From Halorubrum halophilum (GTDB lineage Archaea; Halobacteriota; Halobacteria; Halobacteriales; Haloferacaceae): 64,000 bases of DNA. Of this stretch, positions 24,892 to 35,752 are shown in pieces; the first letter of the stretch is position 1; each line of letters opens with the position of its first letter. The stretch covers positions 1 to 64,000 of the forward strand of contig NZ_BBJP01000001.1 in assembly GCF_000739595.1 (NCBI RefSeq), read 5' to 3'. Below the pieces are notes generated by a model. That model was not told the origin of the DNA and made no database searches. It was given only the letters and a program-made list of their open reading frames with translations. Both the position numbers and the translations under genes were made by a program.

Positions 24892-26274
24892 ATGAGCCTT
24901 CCCGAACTGCTCGCGGGGACCGTCGGCGACGAGGAGGTCGTGGCCGAGGTCCCGCTCGGGGGAGCCGACCAACTCGCGGTCACGCCGACGCGGACGCTCG
25001 TCTACCGCGGCGACGGCCTGCTGTCGGACGAGTCGGTCGCGGAGTACTCCCACGACGTCGAGCGTATCGCGGTTTCGACGGGTCGCCGCAAGGCGAAACT
25101 CACCCTCGGCTACGGCCTCGACGGCGACGAGACGATCTCGGTGCCGGCCAAGCGCGCCGACGACGTCCTCCACCCGATCCTCGCGGGCGTCCTCTCCGCG
25201 AGGGGGGTCACCGGCCCCGGCGAGTCGGTCGTCCGCACCTTCCGCTTCTCCGAACTCACGCTCGTCGTCACCAGCGAGCGCCTCGTCAAACACGTCGGCT
25301 CCGCCGTCTGGGACGAGGAGTTCGAGGAGTTCGCCTACGCCGACCTCACCGACCTCGACTTCGAAGAGGGGACCGTCGCGACCGCGGTCGTGTTGACCCA
25401 CGACGGCCGCTCCGAGCGGTTCAAAGCGCCCAACGAGTCCGCCCGTGCGGTCCGTGAGACGCTCGTCGACGCCGTCTGCGCGTACCACGGCGTCGACAGC
25501 GTCGAGGAGTTCCGCGTGACCGTCGCCGACGACGGAGACGACGCAACCGCCGACGCCACGGGAGACTCCGGCGGCACGACCGACTTCGGCGAGGGGCCCG
25601 ACCCGCTGTCGGCCTCGCCGGTCGCCGACGCGGAGGAGGAAGCGGGAGTCGAAGCGCAGACCGGAACAGAGACGACGCCGAAATCGGGGGCTGTGGGTGA
25701 TCGCGACCTCGACACGGGAACGAGGTCCGGAACGGACTCGACGTCCGGGGGCGAGTCGGTCGCCGGCAAAGAGCCGGCGCGCGGCGGGGATCCGACGCGT
25801 GCCGGAGAAGCGTCCTCGTCACTCGCGGAGGACTCCGCCGATGTCGCGGACGCGGAGTCCGTCGAAGGGCCGGTCAGCGGTCACGGGACCGACGCAGACT
25901 CGCTTACCGACGACCCGCTCGGCGACGATCCGATCGCTGACGACCCGGTCGCGGACGCGGAGACTGATCCGATCGCCGGCGCGGACCCGACGGCCCGCTC
26001 CGAGACCGACTTCGCGAGCGATGCCGCGGGAGAGGCGACCGCAGAAGAGATCGCGGCGACCGAGACGACCGATCCGACTGACCCCGCCGGCGCCGAGGCG
26101 ACCGACGCGGACGCCTTCGACGGCTCGCCGTTCGAGAGCGCCGGCGTCGAGGGTGAGGACCTCGCGACGGAAGTCGCGGAGCTCCGTCACACCGTCGAAC
26201 AGCAGTCCGAGCGTCTCGACAGGCAGTCCTCGCTCATCGAACAGCTGATCGAGGAGCTCCGTCGCGGTCGATGA
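24892..26274 (+). CDS. Haloarchaeal protein with duplicated PH-like N-terminal region and long acidic linker
   Basis: A 460-residue protein of unknown function. The N-terminal 210 residues hold two similar beta-rich units that resemble PH-like folds (EVVAEVPLGGADQLAVTPTR .. and ESVVRTFRFSELTLVVTSER ..). Each has a strand-strand-helix end. Next come about 200 residues of Asp/Glu/Ala/Thr/Ser-rich low complexity. A C-terminal amphipathic helix (EVAELRHTVEQQSERLDRQ) probably forms a coiled coil. The start at 24892 (SLPELLAG) is preferred because ATTTATGG at 24861-24868 sits about 28 bases upstream; ATG 24865 is an alternative. A scaffold or membrane-associated role is possible but unproven. Confidence 0.7.
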   Translation: MSLPELLAGTVGDEEVVAEVPLGGADQLAVTPTRTLVYRGDGLLSDESVAEYSHDVERIAVSTGRRKAKLTLGYGLDGDETISVPAKRADDVLHPILAGVLSARGVTGPGESVVRTFRFSELTLVVTSERLVKHVGSAVWDEEFEEFAYADLTDLDFEEGTVATAVVLTHDGRSERFKAPNESARAVRETLVDAVCAYHGVDSVEEFRVTVADDGDDATADATGDSGGTTDFGEGPDPLSASPVADAEEEAGVEAQTGTETTPKSGAVGDRDLDTGTRSGTDSTSGGESVAGKEPARGGDPTRAGEASSSLAEDSADVADAESVEGPVSGHGTDADSLTDDPLGDDPIADDPVADAETDPIAGADPTARSETDFASDAAGEATAEEIAATETTDPTDPAGAEATDADAFDGSPFESAGVEGEDLATEVAELRHTVEQQSERLDRQSSLIEQLIEELRRGR

Positions 26275-26394
26275 CCCCGGATCGGAGGCTCCGACCCGCC
26301 GAATCCGGGGTCGGTGAAGCCGGATCTCCGGCCCGTTCTCTCGGGCGATAGCCGCAGGGGACCATTTTTAAATGCGAAGGAGAACCGTCGGACA

Positions 26395-27642
26395 GTGACC
26401 GCACAACTGGGAACGCGACTCGACGCACTGTTGGGGAGCGTCGCGACCACGGAGGCCCGCGTCGCGGTGACCGCCGGGATCCTGATCGCAACGCTCGCCG
26501 TCGGTTGGCTGCTCCTCCCTCGGGTCGTCCGAGCCGCGGAGCGCGTCGCGACGCGCTGGCTGGAACGGTTCCTCGACGGGCGGGGGGAACACTCGATAGA
26601 GACGATGCGGGAGGCCGTGCCGACCTCGTTCGCGTTGCGGTTCCTCGTCGGGGTCCTCCAGCTCGCGCTGTTCGCGCTCGCGGCCGTCGCGATCTTGGCG
26701 CTGTGGGGACAGTTCGCGATCGTGGTGGCGGTGCTTCCGGTCGCGGGGAACGCGCTCTCGATCGGCGCGCAGGCGTTCCTCTCCCTGCTACTCCTCGGTG
26801 CCGCCTACGTCGCGAGCGACGTGTTAGAGGAGTACGTCGAGGACCTCTCGGCCGACAGCGACCGCATCACCGCCCACCAAGAGCAGCTTCTCAGCCGGAT
26901 CATGCAGGTGGGCGTGCTGGTGATCGCGGGGATAACCGTTCTCGGGATCTGGGGCGTGAACCTCGGTGGACTGCTCGTCGGGGCGGGCTTTTTAGGGATC
27001 GTGCTCGGGATGGCGGCCCGCCAGACGCTCGGATCGCTTATCGCCGGCTTCGTGCTGATGTTCGCGCGCCCGTTCGAGATCGGCGACTGGGTGGAGATCG
27101 GCGACGAGGAGGGGTTCGTCACCGACATCACCATCATGAACACCCACATGCGGAACTTCGACGGCGAGTACGTCGTCGTCCCGAACGACCTGGTCACCAA
27201 CCAGGCGATCACGAATCGGAGCCGCGAGGGCCGGCTCCGGATCCACATGGAGGTCGGGATCGGCTACGACGACGACCCCGACGAGGCCAGCGAGATCGCC
27301 GAGGAGGTCCTGGCCGAGATCGACACCATCGCCAACAACCCGAAACCGTACGTTATCCCCTCCGGCTTCGGCGACTCCGCGATCTTACTCGACCTCCGCT
27401 TCTGGATCGAACCGCCGACCCCGCAGGCCCGGTGGCGCTCGAAGGCGACCGCCGTCGAGATGATACAGGACCGCTTCGCGGACGCCGGGATCTCCATCCC
27501 GTACCCGCAGCGGACCGTCTCGTACCCGCCGGAGACGGCGGAAGCGGCCGAGACCGTCGAGCGCGTCGAGCGCCTCGACGCCGACGGCGACGAGCGCGGG
27601 GGCCGCGGAAGCGACGGACGGGCGAGCGACCGCCCTACCTGA
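26395..27642 (+). CDS. MscS-family mechanosensitive channel
   Basis: A 415-residue small-conductance mechanosensitive channel homologue that would vent solutes on osmotic downshock. It has four predicted membrane segments. The pore helix follows as GGLLVGAGFLGIVLGMAARQTLGSLIAGFVLMF, and the beta domain as RPFEIGDWVEIGDEEGFVTDITIMNTHMRNFDGEYVVVPN. That is a textbook MscS core. The GTG at 26395 (TAQLGTRL) lies about 25 bases after ATTTTTAAATG (26363-26373), so a leaderless GTG start is preferred over the longer frame from 26314. Its 3' end overlaps the convergent beta-helix gene by 8 bases. Confidence 0.92.
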   Translation: MTAQLGTRLDALLGSVATTEARVAVTAGILIATLAVGWLLLPRVVRAAERVATRWLERFLDGRGEHSIETMREAVPTSFALRFLVGVLQLALFALAAVAILALWGQFAIVVAVLPVAGNALSIGAQAFLSLLLLGAAYVASDVLEEYVEDLSADSDRITAHQEQLLSRIMQVGVLVIAGITVLGIWGVNLGGLLVGAGFLGIVLGMAARQTLGSLIAGFVLMFARPFEIGDWVEIGDEEGFVTDITIMNTHMRNFDGEYVVVPNDLVTNQAITNRSREGRLRIHMEVGIGYDDDPDEASEIAEEVLAEIDTIANNPKPYVIPSGFGDSAILLDLRFWIEPPTPQARWRSKATAVEMIQDRFADAGISIPYPQRTVSYPPETAEAAETVERVERLDADGDERGGRGSDGRASDRPT

Positions 27643-29455
27643 GTGGCGCCGCGCCGTCGATCGACGCGTCCGACTCCGCCGGCTCGAACGTCACCCGGAC
27701 CACGTCGTCGAGAGTTCCGGCGAACCCGCCCGTGTCGACGCCCGCTTGGTAGGGCTCCGGGTCGTGAACGGCGGCGATTCGATACGCGCGATCGACGGAG
27801 AGCGACTGGTTCAGCTCGACGAACAGCACGGACTCGCAGTCCCCGCGCTCGCCGCCCCACGTCGGGAGCGTGACCGGGGTCGCGTCCGCCGCGGCGCGGA
27901 TGACGTGCCCGTCGGCCAACCGCCCGTCCTCCCCGACAAGGATCGCGCCGGGGTCGTCGAACCCGTTGCGCTCGATATCTGACGGGTCGGTGACGTAGAA
28001 CGTCCCGTCCCAACACCCCGCCCCGTACGGGTCGGCGCCAACGATCCGCCGGTACGACTTCGTCGCGACGTAGCCGACACCGCCCCCTCCGGGTTCGAGG
28101 CCGGGGCTATCGTCGGTTTCGAGACCTCCGACGCAGGATCCGGCGGAGACTTCGGTCCCGTCGGAGACTTCGGTCCCGTCAGAGACTTCGGTCTGATCCG
28201 ACCCGTCGGCCCCGTCGGACTCCTTGCCTCGGCCGGCGTCGCCGGGCCGGTCAGCGCTCCACGGGAGGAACGCGACGCGGTCGCTGACCGGCTGCCCTCC
28301 CGGGTCTTCGAGGGGGTTGTCCCGATGGGTGGGTCCCGTCTCGTCGCCCCACCAGTTGCACGTCGCGTCGATGGGGTTCAGGTACGACGCCCGGTCCGCG
28401 ACCGCACCGCCCTCCTCGTTGCCCTCGATGACGTTGTGCCGGAGCACCCCCTCGAACTCGTCTCCCGCCCGCACTCTGTATCCGACTTCGTTCCCGGCGA
28501 GGGTGCAGCCTCGGACTTCGAGGAAGCCGTCGGTGTGCTCGATGCCCGCCCCGGCGTTGTCCCGAACGTCGCAGCGGCGCACGGGGACGGGCTCGTCGAG
28601 CTGCGGACCGTCGGCCGGAGCCGTTTCGAGGTGCGGGCCGCCGTTCGACTCGATCGGGGACCGGCCGACGTGGGTCGCCCCGCGTCCCGTCTCTTCGTCC
28701 CCCGCAACCGAGGCGGGATCGACGGGGGCCGTCTCGATTCCCGGGCCGTCGTTCGCCTCGATCAGCGTCCGCTCGACCCCCGACCCGGCGGTCACCGGGA
28801 GCAGGACCCCGCCGCCGTTGCCCGCGGCGACAGAGCCCTCGACGACCGCCGTCGCGCGGGCGCCCGATCCGGCGGTGTCGAGCGCACGTCCGGCATTTCC
28901 CCGTATCTCGCAGTCGCGTATCGAGACGCGACCGTCGTAGACGTGCACCCCGTTACCGGCGTTTTCACGGATCGTCGAGCCCTTGCACGCAATCTCCGCC
29001 CTACCGTCGCTCCCCACGCCGTCGGCGGCGTTCCCCTCGATCGTCACCGAGGAGAGGGTCAGTGAGCTGTCCCACCCGACGTCGACGCCCAGCCGGAAGT
29101 TCCGCACGGTGAGGCTCTCGACGGTGACGCCGCGCGCGCCGTCCCGAACGCGGATTCCCGATCGCCGCCCGTCGCCTTCGAGCCGGTGTCCGCGCCCGTC
29201 GATCGTCACGTCGCTCGCGGCGATTTCGATCCCCTCCCCCGCCGCGGAGAGGTCGCTCTCGAGGACGTATCTCCCGGACTCGTCGACGGTCGTCGGCTCG
29301 GTGATCGTCCCCGGGCCGTCGTGGTCGCCGGCGGTCATCATCCGAACGGTCCCGAAGCCGGCGAACGCGAACCCGCCGACGCTTCTCTGAAGGACCGCCC
29401 GCCGCGAGTGCCCGTCCTGCGAGCCGTCGTCCGGCGGATTCGCTTCGTTCGACAT
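27635..29455 (-). CDS. Secreted right-handed beta-helix (NosD/parallel beta-helix repeat) protein
   Basis: A 606-residue exported protein with a twin-arginine signal (SRRAVLQRSVGGFAFAGFG). About 350 residues of beta-helix coils follow, with repeated I-x-G-N-x-A/G-x-G-I/V patterns (TIEGNAADGVGSD, TIRENAGNGVHVYD, CEIRGNAGRALD). A CNWWGDETGP turn typical of such repeats ends the helix. A linker contains three near-identical EVSDGT units, from an 18-base DNA repeat at about 28147-28195. A separate C-terminal domain of unknown type ends the protein. Such proteins bind or cleave surface polysaccharide. The start at 29455 gives the cleaner signal peptide; ATG 29482 is possible. Confidence 0.8.
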   Translation of the reverse strand: MSNEANPPDDGSQDGHSRRAVLQRSVGGFAFAGFGTVRMMTAGDHDGPGTITEPTTVDESGRYVLESDLSAAGEGIEIAASDVTIDGRGHRLEGDGRRSGIRVRDGARGVTVESLTVRNFRLGVDVGWDSSLTLSSVTIEGNAADGVGSDGRAEIACKGSTIRENAGNGVHVYDGRVSIRDCEIRGNAGRALDTAGSGARATAVVEGSVAAGNGGGVLLPVTAGSGVERTLIEANDGPGIETAPVDPASVAGDEETGRGATHVGRSPIESNGGPHLETAPADGPQLDEPVPVRRCDVRDNAGAGIEHTDGFLEVRGCTLAGNEVGYRVRAGDEFEGVLRHNVIEGNEEGGAVADRASYLNPIDATCNWWGDETGPTHRDNPLEDPGGQPVSDRVAFLPWSADRPGDAGRGKESDGADGSDQTEVSDGTEVSDGTEVSAGSCVGGLETDDSPGLEPGGGGVGYVATKSYRRIVGADPYGAGCWDGTFYVTDPSDIERNGFDDPGAILVGEDGRLADGHVIRAAADATPVTLPTWGGERGDCESVLFVELNQSLSVDRAYRIAAVHDPEPYQAGVDTGGFAGTLDDVVRVTFEPAESDASIDGAAPLR

Positions 29456-29583
29456 GGACGGAGAGAGCCCCTCGGCTCTCATCGTTATGCGCCGGCGAAT
29501 CTCGCGTTAGAAGCCAGCTACTCGCGTCTCGACGTTGGGTCGTCGAAGACCTCCGCCCCGCCCGGGTCGTCCGAAACCGCCGC

Positions 29584-31353
29584 TCACCCGTCCCGACCGA
29601 ACCCCGCCGCGAACGTCGCCTCGTCGACCGAGAGGACGGTCGGCCGCCCGTGCGGACACGCGTAGGGGCGGTCGCACTCGCCGAGTCGATCGAGCAGCGA
29701 GCGCAGCTCCCCGGCGTCGAGCTCTCCGATCTCCCCGCGCTTCAGCGACGGGTGACACGCCAGATCGGCGAGCAGCGCCTCCCGAGCGTCCCGCGGCGAC
29801 TCCCCGTCCGCGAGCGTCGCGAGCGCGTCGCGGAACGCGTCCGCGTCGGCCGCCCGCCCGAACGGTGCCGGGACAGTCCGGAGCCTAACGGTCCCCCCGC
29901 CGAACGGCTCCGCCTCGAAGCCGAGCGCGGCGAGGGCGTCGGTGTGCGCCTCCGCGGCCGCCGCCTCGTCGGCCGACAGCGACGCGGTCGCCGGCGGATC
30001 GAGCGGGGCGGTCGGCACCGCCTCGCCGTCGAACGCGCGGGCGAGCCGCTCGTAGTTCACGCGCTCGTGGGCGGCGTGACCGTCGATCACGAGCAGCTCG
30101 TCGCCGGACTCGACGAGCAGGTAGAGGTCGCGGAACGTCCCGATCGGATCCGCGTCCGCGAACGCCGCCGGGCGCTCGCCCTCGTCGCCGCCGACCGGAT
30201 TCAGCGCCTCGTCGAGCCCGGTGTCGACCTCGGTCTTCCGCCGGAGGTCGGCGCCCGTGAGCGCGTCGGCAACGACCGACTCGACCGCGTCCGCGACCGC
30301 GCCGGCGTCGCGGAGCCCGACCTCCCGCTTGGCGGGGTGGACGTTCGGGTCCACGCGGGCGGGCGGCAGCGACGCGTCCACGGCCGCCACCGGCTCGCGG
30401 CCGTCGGGGAGCAGGCGGCCGTACCCCGCCCGGACCGCGGCCGCGAGCCGGTCGTTCCGGACCGGGCGCCCGTTCACCGAGACCCGGACGTGGTCGCGGG
30501 AGGACCGCGTCACCGAGGGGTACGCGAGGGCGCCGGACACCTCGACCGAATCTCTCTCGGATCCCTCTGTCTCGACCTCGACGCTCGCCGCGACCTCCGT
30601 CGACCGGCTCGCAGTCTCGCGGTCGTACACGCCGAGCAGGGCCTCCGTGATCCCCGTGCCCGGCGTCGACAGCGTCCGCGACCCGTCGTGCTCCAGCGTG
30701 AACGCGACATCGGGGTTCGCGAGCGCGTAGTCGGCGACCAGCGCGGAGACCCGCGCGAACTCCGCCGCCGCCCCCGCCAGCGACTCCCGGCGCGCGGGCC
30801 GGGTCGCGAACAGGTCCTCGACGACGACGGTGGTGCCGCGGGCGCGCCCGGCGTCGGCGACGGTCGGCTCTCCGGAATCGGCACCGCGGGTCGATTCGCC
30901 GCCCGACGCCACCCCATCGACGACCACCCGTGTCCCGACCGCGCTGCCGTCGCTGGTGACGAGTTCGAGCCGCGCGGCCTCGGCGATCGCCGCCAGCGCC
31001 TCGCCGCGGAAGCCGAGCGAGTCGACGCCCACGGGGTCGCCGTCGGGTGCGAGCTTGCTCGTCGCGTGGCGCTCGACCGCGAGCCGGGCGTCTTCGCGGC
31101 TCATCCCGCGGCCGTCGTCGGCCACGCGGATCCGGTCGGTGCCGTCGCCGTCGACCGCGACCTCGACCCGCGAGGCGCCGGCGTCGAGCGCGTTGTCGAT
31201 CAGCTCGCCGACGACCCGAGCCGGACGCGTCACCACCTCTCCCGCGGCGATCCGGTCGACAGTGGCAGGATCGAGCCGGCTGACGCGGTTCAGTTCCTCC
31301 GACTTGTCCGGGTCGGTCTCGCCCCCGCCGCGGGCGCGCTCCTCACCCGCCAT
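29584..31353 (-). CDS. mutL: DNA mismatch repair protein MutL
   Basis: A 589-residue MutL. The GHKL ATPase motifs are visible in order: [21 protein letters not shown] and SLGFRGEAL, with a further VNGRPVRND region. The C-terminal part contains [12 protein letters not shown]. This fits the DxHAxxExxxxE metal site of MutL proteins with latent endonuclease activity, as expected where MutH is absent. Its start lies inside the end of mutS (11-base overlap), so the two are coupled. It acts with MutS in post-replicative repair. Confidence 0.93.
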   Translation of the reverse strand: MAGEERARGGGETDPDKSEELNRVSRLDPATVDRIAAGEVVTRPARVVGELIDNALDAGASRVEVAVDGDGTDRIRVADDGRGMSREDARLAVERHATSKLAPDGDPVGVDSLGFRGEALAAIAEAARLELVTSDGSAVGTRVVVDGVASGGESTRGADSGEPTVADAGRARGTTVVVEDLFATRPARRESLAGAAAEFARVSALVADYALANPDVAFTLEHDGSRTLSTPGTGITEALLGVYDRETASRSTEVAASVEVETEGSERDSVEVSGALAYPSVTRSSRDHVRVSVNGRPVRNDRLAAAVRAGYGRLLPDGREPVAAVDASLPPARVDPNVHPAKREVGLRDAGAVADAVESVVADALTGADLRRKTEVDTGLDEALNPVGGDEGERPAAFADADPIGTFRDLYLLVESGDELLVIDGHAAHERVNYERLARAFDGEAVPTAPLDPPATASLSADEAAAAEAHTDALAALGFEAEPFGGGTVRLRTVPAPFGRAADADAFRDALATLADGESPRDAREALLADLACHPSLKRGEIGELDAGELRSLLDRLGECDRPYACPHGRPTVLSVDEATFAAGFGRDG

Positions 31354-34198
31354 CGTCGACTCGCGACTGGAGGTCGTGGAGGGCGTTCAGCGCCTCTATC
31401 GGCGTCATCCGGGCGAGGTCGAGATCGCGGAGGGCGGCGGTCAGATCTGTCCGGGAGCCGGCCGACTGGTCGCTCTGGGGGTCGCCGTCGGTCGCGGAGT
31501 CGCTATCGCCCCCGGCGCTCGCGCCTTCAGCACGCTCCGCCTCCGCTTCACCGTCAGTCCCCTCTTCTTCCGCGAGGAACTCACGAAGCGAGGCGTCCGC
31601 GTCGCTGCCGTCGTCGCCGTCGGACGCGAGTTCGGCTCCGCCCGTCTCGTCGTCTGCCGCCTCGGCGTCGCCCGTCTCCGCGGTCACGAGGTCGCGGGAC
31701 CGATCCACGACGGAGGCCGGAACTCCGGCGAGTTCGGCGACCTCGACGCCGTAGGACGAGGAGGAGGCCCCGGGGACGACCCGGTGGAGGAACGTCACGT
31801 CGCCGCCCTCGCGGGTCGCCGTGAAGTGGAGGTTGAAGACGCGCTCCCGCTCGTCGGCGAGGTCGGTCAGGTCGTGGTAGTGCGTGGCGAAGAGCGCGGT
31901 CGCGCCCAGCTCGTCGTGGATGAACTCGGCGGCGGCGCGGGCGATGGCGCGCCCGTCGGTCGTGGCGGTGCCGCGGCCCACCTCGTCGAGGAGGACGAGC
32001 GAGTCCGGGCCGGCGTCGTGGAGGATCTCCGTCAGCTCGCTCATCTCGCGCATGAACGTGGACTGGCCGCCGGCGATGTCGTCGGAGGCGCCGACGCGGG
32101 TGAACAGCCGGTCGAAGACGGGAAGCGAGGCCGCCTGCGCCGGGATGAACGACCCGGTCTGCGCGAGCACGACCGCGAGCGCGACCGACCGCATGTACGT
32201 CGACTTCCCGCTCATGTTCGGCCCCGTGATCACCGCGATCGACCCGCGCGGGAGGTCCGCGTCGTTCGGGACGAACGACTCCTCGGCGCGCTCGACGACC
32301 GGATGACGGCCACCTTCGATTTCGATGCCGGCGTCGGGATCGGAAGCGTCATCGACGATCTCCGGACGGACGTAGTCGCCATCGACCGCGACGGTCGCCA
32401 GCGAGCGGAGCGCGTCGAGCGCCGCGATCGCGTCCGCCAGTTCCTGAATCCGTTCCGTCTCGCTCGCGACGCGCTCGCGCACGTCGGCGAACAGCTCGTA
32501 CTCCAAGGCGTCCGCGCGCTCCGCGGCGCCGACGATCTCCTCCTCGCGCTCCTTCAGCTCGGGGGTGTAGTAGCGCTCGCTGTTCTTCAGCGTCTGTCGC
32601 CGGCGGTAATCGTCGGGGACCCGGTCGAGGTTGGCGTCGGTCACCTCGATGTAGTAGCCGTGGACCTGGTTGTGGCCGACCGACAGCGAGTCGATCCCGG
32701 TGCGCTCGCGCTCGCTCGCCTCTAAGTCGGCGACCCACTCTCGTCCCTCCCGCTCGGTCGCGCGGAGGGCGTCGAGGTCGCCGTCGAACCCCGAACCGAT
32801 CACGCCGCCTTCGGTGATCTCCGGCGGGGGATTCGCGGCGATCGCGTCGTCGATCAGCTCCCGGACCTCGGTCAGCTCGTCGAGGCGGTCGCGGAGGTCA
32901 CGGAGGTGGTCGGTGCGGGGGAGGTCGGCGTCGTCGTCCCCGGAGACGGCGCCGTCCGCGCCCGCCTCGCCGTCCTCCGCCCCCGCCAGCGTCGCCTTCA
33001 GCTCCGGCACGACCGCGAGCGTCGCGTGCAGCGAGCGCAGGTCGCGGGCGTCGGCGCGCCCGCGGGAGATCCGGCCGACAAGCCGTTCGAGGTCGTAGGC
33101 GGCCCCGAGCGCGTCGGCGAGCCCCTCTCGGACCAGCGTCCGGTCGGCCAGCTCGTCGACCGCGTCGTGGCGGCTCCGGACCGCGTCGGCGTCGACGAGG
33201 GGGCGCCGGAGCCAGCGCTCTAAACACCGCCGGCCGAGCGCGCAGCTCGTCTCGTCGAGCGCGTCGAACAGGGTGTCGCTGGCGCCCAGCCCGCGGTTCT
33301 CGAACAGTTCGAGGCTGCGCTGGGCGGCCGCGTCGAGCCGGAGCCGGTCGCGGGGGTTGTACCGCCGGATCCGAGTGACGTACGAGAGCGGGCCGTCGTC
33401 GCCCTGCGTGTACTCGGCGTACGCGAGCACCGCCCCCGCCGCCCGCAGTTCGGCGTCGCCGTCGAACCGGCGGTCGGGGGCGGGGAGGTACGGCTCCAGC
33501 CGCTCGGTCGCGGCCCGCCGCTCGAAGGCGTCGGGGTCGTAGGCGTGGGTCGTCCAGCCGCGCTCGGCGTCGGTCGGCTCGAAGTCGGGGGAGTCGGGTC
33601 CCGCGATCAGCTCCGCGGGCGCGATCCGGTCGAGCTCCTCCGCGACCGCGTCGCGGTCGCCCGACGTGACGAGGCACTCGCCCGTGGAAACGTCGACGGC
33701 GGCGAGGCCGACGACATCTGACGCGTTAGTGCCGGCCTCGTCGCCTCCGCCCGCAACCGCGGCCACGTAGTTCGTCGTCCCGGCCTCCAGCAGCTCGTCC
33801 TCGACGACGGTTCCGGGCGTGATCACCTCGGTGACGGCGCGGTCGACGAGCCCGGACGCCTGCTCGGCGTCCTCGATCTGGTCGCCGAGCGCGACGCGGT
33901 AGCCCGCGTCGAGCAGCGATTCGAGGTAGGGCGCGGCGTTGTCGATGGGGATCCCGGCCATCGGGTAGTCGCCGGTGGAGTCGGAGCGCTCCGTCAGCGT
34001 CACCTCGCAGACGCGGGCGACCGCCGCGGCCGCCTCGCAGAATGCCTCGTAGAAGTCGCCGACCTGGAACAGCACGAGGGCGTCCTCGTGGGCCGCACAC
34101 AGGTCGGCGTACTGCGAGAGCATCGGCGTCAGCTCCTCGCGGGCGGCGGCGATCCCCGGCGGGAGCCCGGTCACCGTCTCTCGGTCCGGGGTCGGCAT
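31343..34198 (-). CDS. mutS: DNA mismatch repair protein MutS
   Basis: A 951-residue MutS1-type protein. The mismatch-probing Phe-x-Glu motif is in [11 protein letters not shown] near the N-terminus. The C-terminal ATPase has Walker [16 protein letters not shown], signature segment [14 protein letters not shown], Walker [12 protein letters not shown] and the HYHDLTDLA region. Two acidic low-complexity inserts (after the helical lever and near the C-terminus) are halophile-specific. The start at 34198 (PTPDRETV) is preferred over the frame's ATG at 34225. It heads the mutS-mutL pair and diverges from the J-domain gene. Confidence 0.95.
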   Translation of the reverse strand: MPTPDRETVTGLPPGIAAAREELTPMLSQYADLCAAHEDALVLFQVGDFYEAFCEAAAAVARVCEVTLTERSDSTGDYPMAGIPIDNAAPYLESLLDAGYRVALGDQIEDAEQASGLVDRAVTEVITPGTVVEDELLEAGTTNYVAAVAGGGDEAGTNASDVVGLAAVDVSTGECLVTSGDRDAVAEELDRIAPAELIAGPDSPDFEPTDAERGWTTHAYDPDAFERRAATERLEPYLPAPDRRFDGDAELRAAGAVLAYAEYTQGDDGPLSYVTRIRRYNPRDRLRLDAAAQRSLELFENRGLGASDTLFDALDETSCALGRRCLERWLRRPLVDADAVRSRHDAVDELADRTLVREGLADALGAAYDLERLVGRISRGRADARDLRSLHATLAVVPELKATLAGAEDGEAGADGAVSGDDDADLPRTDHLRDLRDRLDELTEVRELIDDAIAANPPPEITEGGVIGSGFDGDLDALRATEREGREWVADLEASERERTGIDSLSVGHNQVHGYYIEVTDANLDRVPDDYRRRQTLKNSERYYTPELKEREEEIVGAAERADALEYELFADVRERVASETERIQELADAIAALDALRSLATVAVDGDYVRPEIVDDASDPDAGIEIEGGRHPVVERAEESFVPNDADLPRGSIAVITGPNMSGKSTYMRSVALAVVLAQTGSFIPAQAASLPVFDRLFTRVGASDDIAGGQSTFMREMSELTEILHDAGPDSLVLLDEVGRGTATTDGRAIARAAAEFIHDELGATALFATHYHDLTDLADERERVFNLHFTATREGGDVTFLHRVVPGASSSSYGVEVAELAGVPASVVDRSRDLVTAETGDAEAADDETGGAELASDGDDGSDADASLREFLAEEEGTDGEAEAERAEGASAGGDSDSATDGDPQSDQSAGSRTDLTAALRDLDLARMTPIEALNALHDLQSRVDDGG

Positions 34199-34310
34199 AC
34201 CACGTATCCGGGCGCCCGCGGGCATAAACGGTGCGGAGGCGAGCGGTGGAATCGTCCGAGCGGATCCGCCGCGCCCGAGCGCTTACAACGCTGGAGCCCC
34301 GAGAGAGCCC

Positions 34311-34853
34311 GTGACGAACCGCGCGATCGTCGTCGGCATGGCAGCGACGTTCATCGGGCTGACGGCCCTGTTGCTGGTCGCCGGAGTCGTCGTCTCCCCG
34401 GTCCTGTTGGCAGTCGCCGTTCCGTTCGCCGTCGTCGCGTACTTCCTCTGGTACCACGCCAGCGGCCGGCTCCGCGACCGCGTCCAACGCGAGGCCGCGG
34501 GGGCTGGCCCGAGTGAGCGCGCACGGGCCCGACAGCGCGCGAGAGCCGCCGAACACCGCCGGTCAGCGTACCGGTCCGCCGGCGCGACGGACGGCGGGTT
34601 CGGCCGCGGCGGGGCCCGGTCCGCGGCAGGCGGTCGCGGCGGCCCCGGAGACCCCCGAGACCGCGCCCCGCCGGCGAGCGGGATGTCCGAACGCGAGGCC
34701 TACGAGACGCTCGGCCTCGACCGGACCGCCGACAGCGAGGCGATCCGGTCCGCCTACCGAGAGCGGGCGAAGCGGCTCCATCCGGACGGAGCAGACGGCG
34801 ACGAGGCGGCGTTCAAGGAGCTGAACAAGGCGTACGAGCTGTTGACTGACTGA
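34311..34853 (+). CDS. Membrane-anchored J-domain (DnaJ-like) protein
   Basis: A 180-residue protein. Two N-terminal membrane segments ([23 protein letters not shown] and [19 protein letters not shown]) are followed by a basic, Gly/Arg-rich linker. A C-terminal J-domain with the HPD motif ([26 protein letters not shown]) ends the protein. J-domains stimulate DnaK ATPase, so this would recruit the chaperone to the inner face of the membrane. The start codon is GTG (TNRAIVVG). The arrangement of membrane anchor first and J-domain last is common in haloarchaea. It diverges from mutS and converges on mobA. Confidence 0.85.
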   Translation: MTNRAIVVGMAATFIGLTALLLVAGVVVSPVLLAVAVPFAVVAYFLWYHASGRLRDRVQREAAGAGPSERARARQRARAAEHRRSAYRSAGATDGGFGRGGARSAAGGRGGPGDPRDRAPPASGMSEREAYETLGLDRTADSEAIRSAYRERAKRLHPDGADGDEAAFKELNKAYELLTD

Positions 34854-34894
34854 TTGCGGTCTTCCGTCCACTCCCGTCTTCTCTCGACCTCCGA

Positions 34895-35590
34895 TCACCG
34901 AGCGTCGGCGTCGCGGCCGTCGAGCGACGCCGCGATCGCGGTCTCCGCTTCCGCGAGCTCCGCCCGCGTGTTGACGTTGGTGAACGTCTGTGCCGTGGTG
35001 CGCTCGCGGATCTCGGCGTCCCCGACAACGACGCGGTCGAGGTCGTCGATAGGCGCCAACACCTTCCGGTCGCCGCGGGCGAGGGCGCGGTCGCAGGCGG
35101 CCGCCATCGCGTCGGCGTGGTACACCGCCTGCGTCGTCTGGAGCCAGCGGTCGTCAAGCCGCGGGATCGCGGCCTCGCGCCCCGCGGCGTCCCCGCGGAG
35201 CGCGTCGAGGAACGACGGGTCGACGAACGGCATGTCGCAGGCGACCACGGCGACGTACTCGTTTTCGGCGGCCTGACAGGCGTTCCGGATGCCCGCGACC
35301 GGCCCCAAGTCGGGCTCGTCGTCGACCGCCCAGCGGCGGGGAAGCGGGAGGCCGTCGAGTGCGTCCTCGATCACTTCTCGCTGATCGGGCCGGCAGTTGA
35401 CCACGAGCTCGTCGACGACCGGGTCGCCGCCGGCGGCGCGGTCGGCGCCCGGCGGGACGGGGTCGTCGGCGCCGGCGAGCCGGTCCGCGACGCGGCGGAC
35501 CATCGGCACGCCTGCGAGGGGAGCGACGGCCTTGTCGCGGTCGCCGAAGCGGGTCGAGCGCCCCCCGGCGAGAATGGCTCCGGTTGTCAC
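34895..35590 (-). CDS. mobA: Molybdenum cofactor guanylyltransferase
   Basis: A 231-residue MobA/nucleotidyltransferase-fold protein that attaches GMP to molybdopterin. The nucleotide signature is [22 protein letters not shown], and the metal Asp lies in [14 protein letters not shown]. The GTG at 35590 (TTGAILAGG) is chosen because the motif must begin within a few residues of the N-terminus. The open frame continues far upstream only because it shadows the pdxS gene. An insert [12 protein letters not shown] lies in a surface loop. Bis-MGD cofactor would be needed by nitrate reductase and similar enzymes, which fits a denitrifying host. Confidence 0.85.
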   Translation of the reverse strand: MTTGAILAGGRSTRFGDRDKAVAPLAGVPMVRRVADRLAGADDPVPPGADRAAGGDPVVDELVVNCRPDQREVIEDALDGLPLPRRWAVDDEPDLGPVAGIRNACQAAENEYVAVVACDMPFVDPSFLDALRGDAAGREAAIPRLDDRWLQTTQAVYHADAMAAACDRALARGDRKVLAPIDDLDRVVVGDAEIRERTTAQTFTNVNTRAELAEAETAIAASLDGRDADAR

Positions 35591-35752
35591 GGGTCGCCTA
35601 TCGTCGCCGAGGGACTTCGCGGTTGCGGTCGGCCGGGGAGAGCGGTCGGCCGGGGAGAGCGGTCGGGTCGGATCCGCCGATCCGAGGCCCCGATGGCCCT
35701 TCAACTCCCGGCAAAGCGACCCGTTAAGTGGCCGGCGACCCACGGATCGGAC

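Noticed and set aside
29650-31824. A 724-codon plus-strand frame across mutL and the end of mutS
   Set aside because: It mirrors well-defined mutL/mutS coding sequence and reads as Arg-rich low-complexity protein.
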